The position numbers and the translations under genes were made by a program. Positions 44,968 through 47,650 of a stretch of 47,650 nt of DNA are shown in pieces. The stretch is taken from NCBI GenBank assembly GCA_000320545.1, contig ADNK01002558.1, positions 1 to 47,650 on the forward strand, written 5' to 3'. The notes under the pieces are model-generated. The model did not search any database, had not been told where the DNA came from, and saw nothing but the letters and a program-made list of their open reading frames with translations. The stretch is from Bigelowiella natans CCMP2755. Its lineage: Eukaryota > Cercozoa > Chlorarachniophyceae. Every line of letters starts with the position of its first letter. Position 1 is the stretch's first letter.

Positions 44968-46211
44968 TCGCCCGATCCGAAGTCTTGGTGAACGGGATGG
45001 TTCCTTCTAGACAAAATTTCGTCAGTATTTTATCCATTAATATAGTTCGATATTTGAAGCTCTTTGCAAACCTTTGGATTCTTGGTTACATTGTGGCATG
45101 ATTTATGTCCAAAATAATTAGATGTTTTCAGGGTACAATGCTACGAGTTTTCTGCTCTTTGTCATCGACCTTTTTGGTTCGCCATCTCTCCAATGACCCT
45201 CCAGTTAAGTTAGTTCGAGGCACTGCGTTTCGCACACTGCAAATGTCTTGTTACATTTTGGAAATGTAGTTCTTCATCATTGTTCATTGTTCATTGTTCA
45301 TTGTTAATTCGAAGGATCTTTGATCTTTGACAGCAACAAGCGCGAAGGGGCATCATCTAGTCATGGCGCTTGTTTCTTGCAACTTTGATGATCATGGCAC
45401 ATTGGAAATCATCTCTAGAGGGCACAAGAAAAGCGTCATGCAAACTTTGGCGTGATGATCGGAAGTGAACAGCGCTTGGCACAGCAAAGCGTTCAGTGAG
45501 AACCACTCGCACGCAAACACTCACGTGCAGTTCTGGCAGAGTGAGACAATTTTGGACAGGACAACGACATCAATGACGAAGCCAAAGTGCGTTCGTGCTC
45601 ACACACGATGACCACGCTAGCACGTTTCGACTGTGCTGCTGCATGAACAGTCACTTTGCCTGTCAGCCAGCTAGCCAGAGAACTTGAGTGAACAAATTGA
45701 AACCACCGTTCAATTTTGCGCCCTGTGGCTGGCAGCACTTTTGATTTGGGATTTCGTTCCACGTCCAACTAGACGTTGTCGTCATCATTGGCGCGGTCGA
45801 TCCCGACGACGAGCACGTCTCTGGACGTGCTAGCGTTCCGCGACGATGCGAGTGAGCGAGTGCTGTGTGGTGCGTGCACACACACGTGCCGCTAAGACCG
45901 CGCCTAGACACACATGGAAGCAAAAATGTAGGCTTCGGGCACGTTGCATCATTGCATGGTTGCTTGCACGACACACACGTTTGCACTTGCAAAATCAATG
46001 TTGTCTGCAAACTTTCCAGGCGCTGTCAACTGCACATGCAATGCAACACATGCAAGTTGCTGGCCATTGCTAGATTGCATTGTGCCTTGACCGCATTGCA
46101 TGCATGCAGGGCTGCAGTGTCATAATAGACATCATTCGTCGCGATGCAACCTTGCCAATCGACGTGCACACTTTCATGCTCGGGAACACATGAACCGTGC
46201 TAGCATGGCGT
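44968..46211. other. intergenic, largely TA-depleted
   Basis: From about 45330 to 46205 only some 15 TA are present, most in CTAG. The DNA is rich in CACGT, GCATGC and TTGCA words. TTCATTG occurs four times in tandem near 45280-45303. No gene is supported; short ORFs are long mainly because TAA and TAG cannot occur without TA. Confidence 0.7.
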
Positions 46212-46445
46212 CTACAGCTTGAAGTAATCTTCGTTGTCGGGCTTTTCTTCGATTTTAAGAGCTCTCCGCTCCTTCTTGCTCATTCTCGCAATCTTTGCCT
46301 TAATCTTAGAGCCCCCTAATCTCTCCTTAATGGCAGCTCTGTCCGCAGCCTCTGCTCGCTGCCTGCGCCTGGCCAGTCTAAGATGATTCAAATAGAAAAG
46401 AATCCGAATATTAACATGTAACACCGCACCCACCCACGCACACGC

Positions 46446-46492
<47 letters not shown>

Positions 46493-47236
46493 AACATCCA
46501 AATCCGACAACTTCTATTAGTAGAGGTCTATAGTTCTCCCAGTGTAATATCGTCGTTGACGGTGAAAGTTTTCCTTCGTAGTAGCATGCGAATATGACAC
46601 ACAAGATACAAACGGACAACCTTCTCCTTGCTTCGAGCTCACGGAACTCCTTTCGCCGCTGCCGCTCGTTTTGCCTCTGCATTTGATGCTCCTTGCGCAT
46701 ACGTTTCATTGCCATGCCTGTTAACATAGTCGCGTCAGAGATAACTAAGGACAGCAGCTAAGAATAACAATTTAGTATTAGCAAGCTTACGGTGCTCCCA
46801 CGAAATCTTAGGAAGATACGGCTTCTCGATACGGCCTTGCGAAGACAACAACCGCAGTATATGAAACATTGAAAAGAGAACAAATACAGGCAGCAAAAAA
46901 GGGGAATCTAGATTCACGTAAAGAGGGTTCAAAGATCATTATTTTAAGGCACATAAGAGAAGTTGAATATCGTTCTCCTGAAACCCCTCCACCCCCCCCC
47001 CTCTAAACTGTTCTGCCGTGCGACAAAGACAATACCCATTCCCGGTTCTCGCCAGGGCCTCGGATACCGTGCCTTATGCTTCTTCTTCACGTGAATAGCC
47101 TGCAATATTGGAGTGATATATTTTAGTAGTAGTAGTAGTAGTAGTAGCAGTAGTAGGTAAGTAGTAGTAGACTAGCAGCAGCAATCATAGTAGCACTTTC
47201 TCAAGTCCCCACCCTGATTATACACATTCCTCCGGG

Positions 47237-47284
<48 letters not shown>

Positions 47285-47492
47285 TCTCCCTATCTCTTAT
47301 CTCCTCCTCCCCCAGCAGCATCGTTATAGCAACCTTGGTGTTAGGGTTTAAGGCGAGCTTTTTGTCCTTGCGCCTCGACTCTTTCAGAACGCGAATACTC
47401 CTCAAAAAATCTACGTTTTCCATTCGCCGAAGTGCCTTTCAAAACAAAGTCATTTCAATGTTCCCTAGATGTTTGCTATCTTATCCTCTCCA

Positions 47493-47566
<74 letters not shown>

Positions 47567-47650
47567 TGTGCCTTCATATTCTTTGGAAGTTGACCGAATT
47601 TCCCTTACTTACTTTAAGGTGCTTATAACTGAGGTTTCCTCGCCAATTAA
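46212..47650 (-). CDS. C-terminal part of an unrecognised basic coiled-coil protein
   Basis: Exons 47613-47650 (runs off the window), 47334-47435, 47036-47099, 46791-46835, 46621-46717 and 46212-46377 join in phase. The readable 157 residues are strongly basic and helical: LRSIRVLKESRRKDKKLALN, KKKHKARYPRPWREPG, PYLPKISWEHR, an Arg/Gln/Glu-rich coiled coil (QMQRQNERQRRKEFRELEAR), then KIKAKIARMSKKERRALK and an acidic end EDYFKL-stop. Such composition is common in nucleolar ribosome-assembly or splicing proteins, but I do not recognise the family. Introns hold (CA)n, (TAG)n and two (CT)n repeats. Confidence 0.65.
46441..46488. repeat. (CA)n microsatellite
   Basis: About 48 bp of CA repeats in the last intron of the 46212-47650 gene. 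Confidence 0.95.
47239..47281. repeat. (CT)n microsatellite
   Basis: A CT run in an intron of the right-edge gene. A compound (CT)n(GT)n run follows in the next intron at about 47497-47562. Confidence 0.95.

Overview
The window is nuclear DNA of an intron-rich unicellular eukaryote. Genes are split by many short GT-AG introns (about 30-400 bp, often filled with CT, GA, GT, TAG, ATC or TA microsatellites), and splice phases join cleanly in the models built here. Two genes point to a photosynthetic, probably marine, alga: a nickel superoxide dismutase with a two-part N-terminal leader and a tocopherol-cyclase-like protein. A chlorarachniophyte, haptophyte or similar secondary-plastid lineage would fit, but the sequence does not settle this. 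All exon joins were made by eye from splice motifs, reading frame and family similarity; no search was run.

Layout, left to right: (1) 1-1877, 3' part of a Ty3/gypsy-type retrotransposon with its LTR; (2) 2256-2873, small Cys-rich secreted protein; (3) 2874-4575, hairpin- and TA-repeat-rich DNA; (4) 4576-8964 (-), adenosine kinase, divergent from (5) 9204-11757 (+), tocopherol-cyclase-like lipocalin; (6) 12670-18858 (-), WW-WW-PH-RhoGAP-PH regulator; (7) 19831-25546, an intact, apparently very young Ty3/gypsy element (326-bp LTRs, GATG target duplication, one 1657-residue Gag-Pol ORF) nested inside the LTR of an old relic of the same family; (8) 25551-27950, that relic plus a decayed copia-like gag, almost free of the dinucleotide TA; (9) 28102-29726 (+), voltage-sensor protein; (10) 31295-31681 (-), end of a His-rich membrane protein, and a decayed ORF; (11) 32701-34222 (+), nickel superoxide dismutase; (12) 35339-36593 (-), RING-between-RING ubiquitin ligase; (13) 37493-38236 (+), histone H3; (14) 39188-44967 (-), AP-5 adaptor zeta subunit; (15) 46212-47650 (-), C-terminal part of an unrecognised basic coiled-coil protein.

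Most of the genes are ordinary housekeeping or signalling genes with no sign of operon-like grouping. The possible functional pair is the His-rich membrane protein next to the Ni-SOD. The most unusual signal is compositional. Several islands (about 25551-27950, 38430-39180, 45330-46205, and the flanks of both retrotransposon copies) have lost nearly every TA dinucleotide except those in CTAG. Aligning the relic retrotransposon with the intact copy shows the TA sites turned into TG or CA. This looks like a directional, repeat-associated mutation process opposite in sign to fungal RIP.
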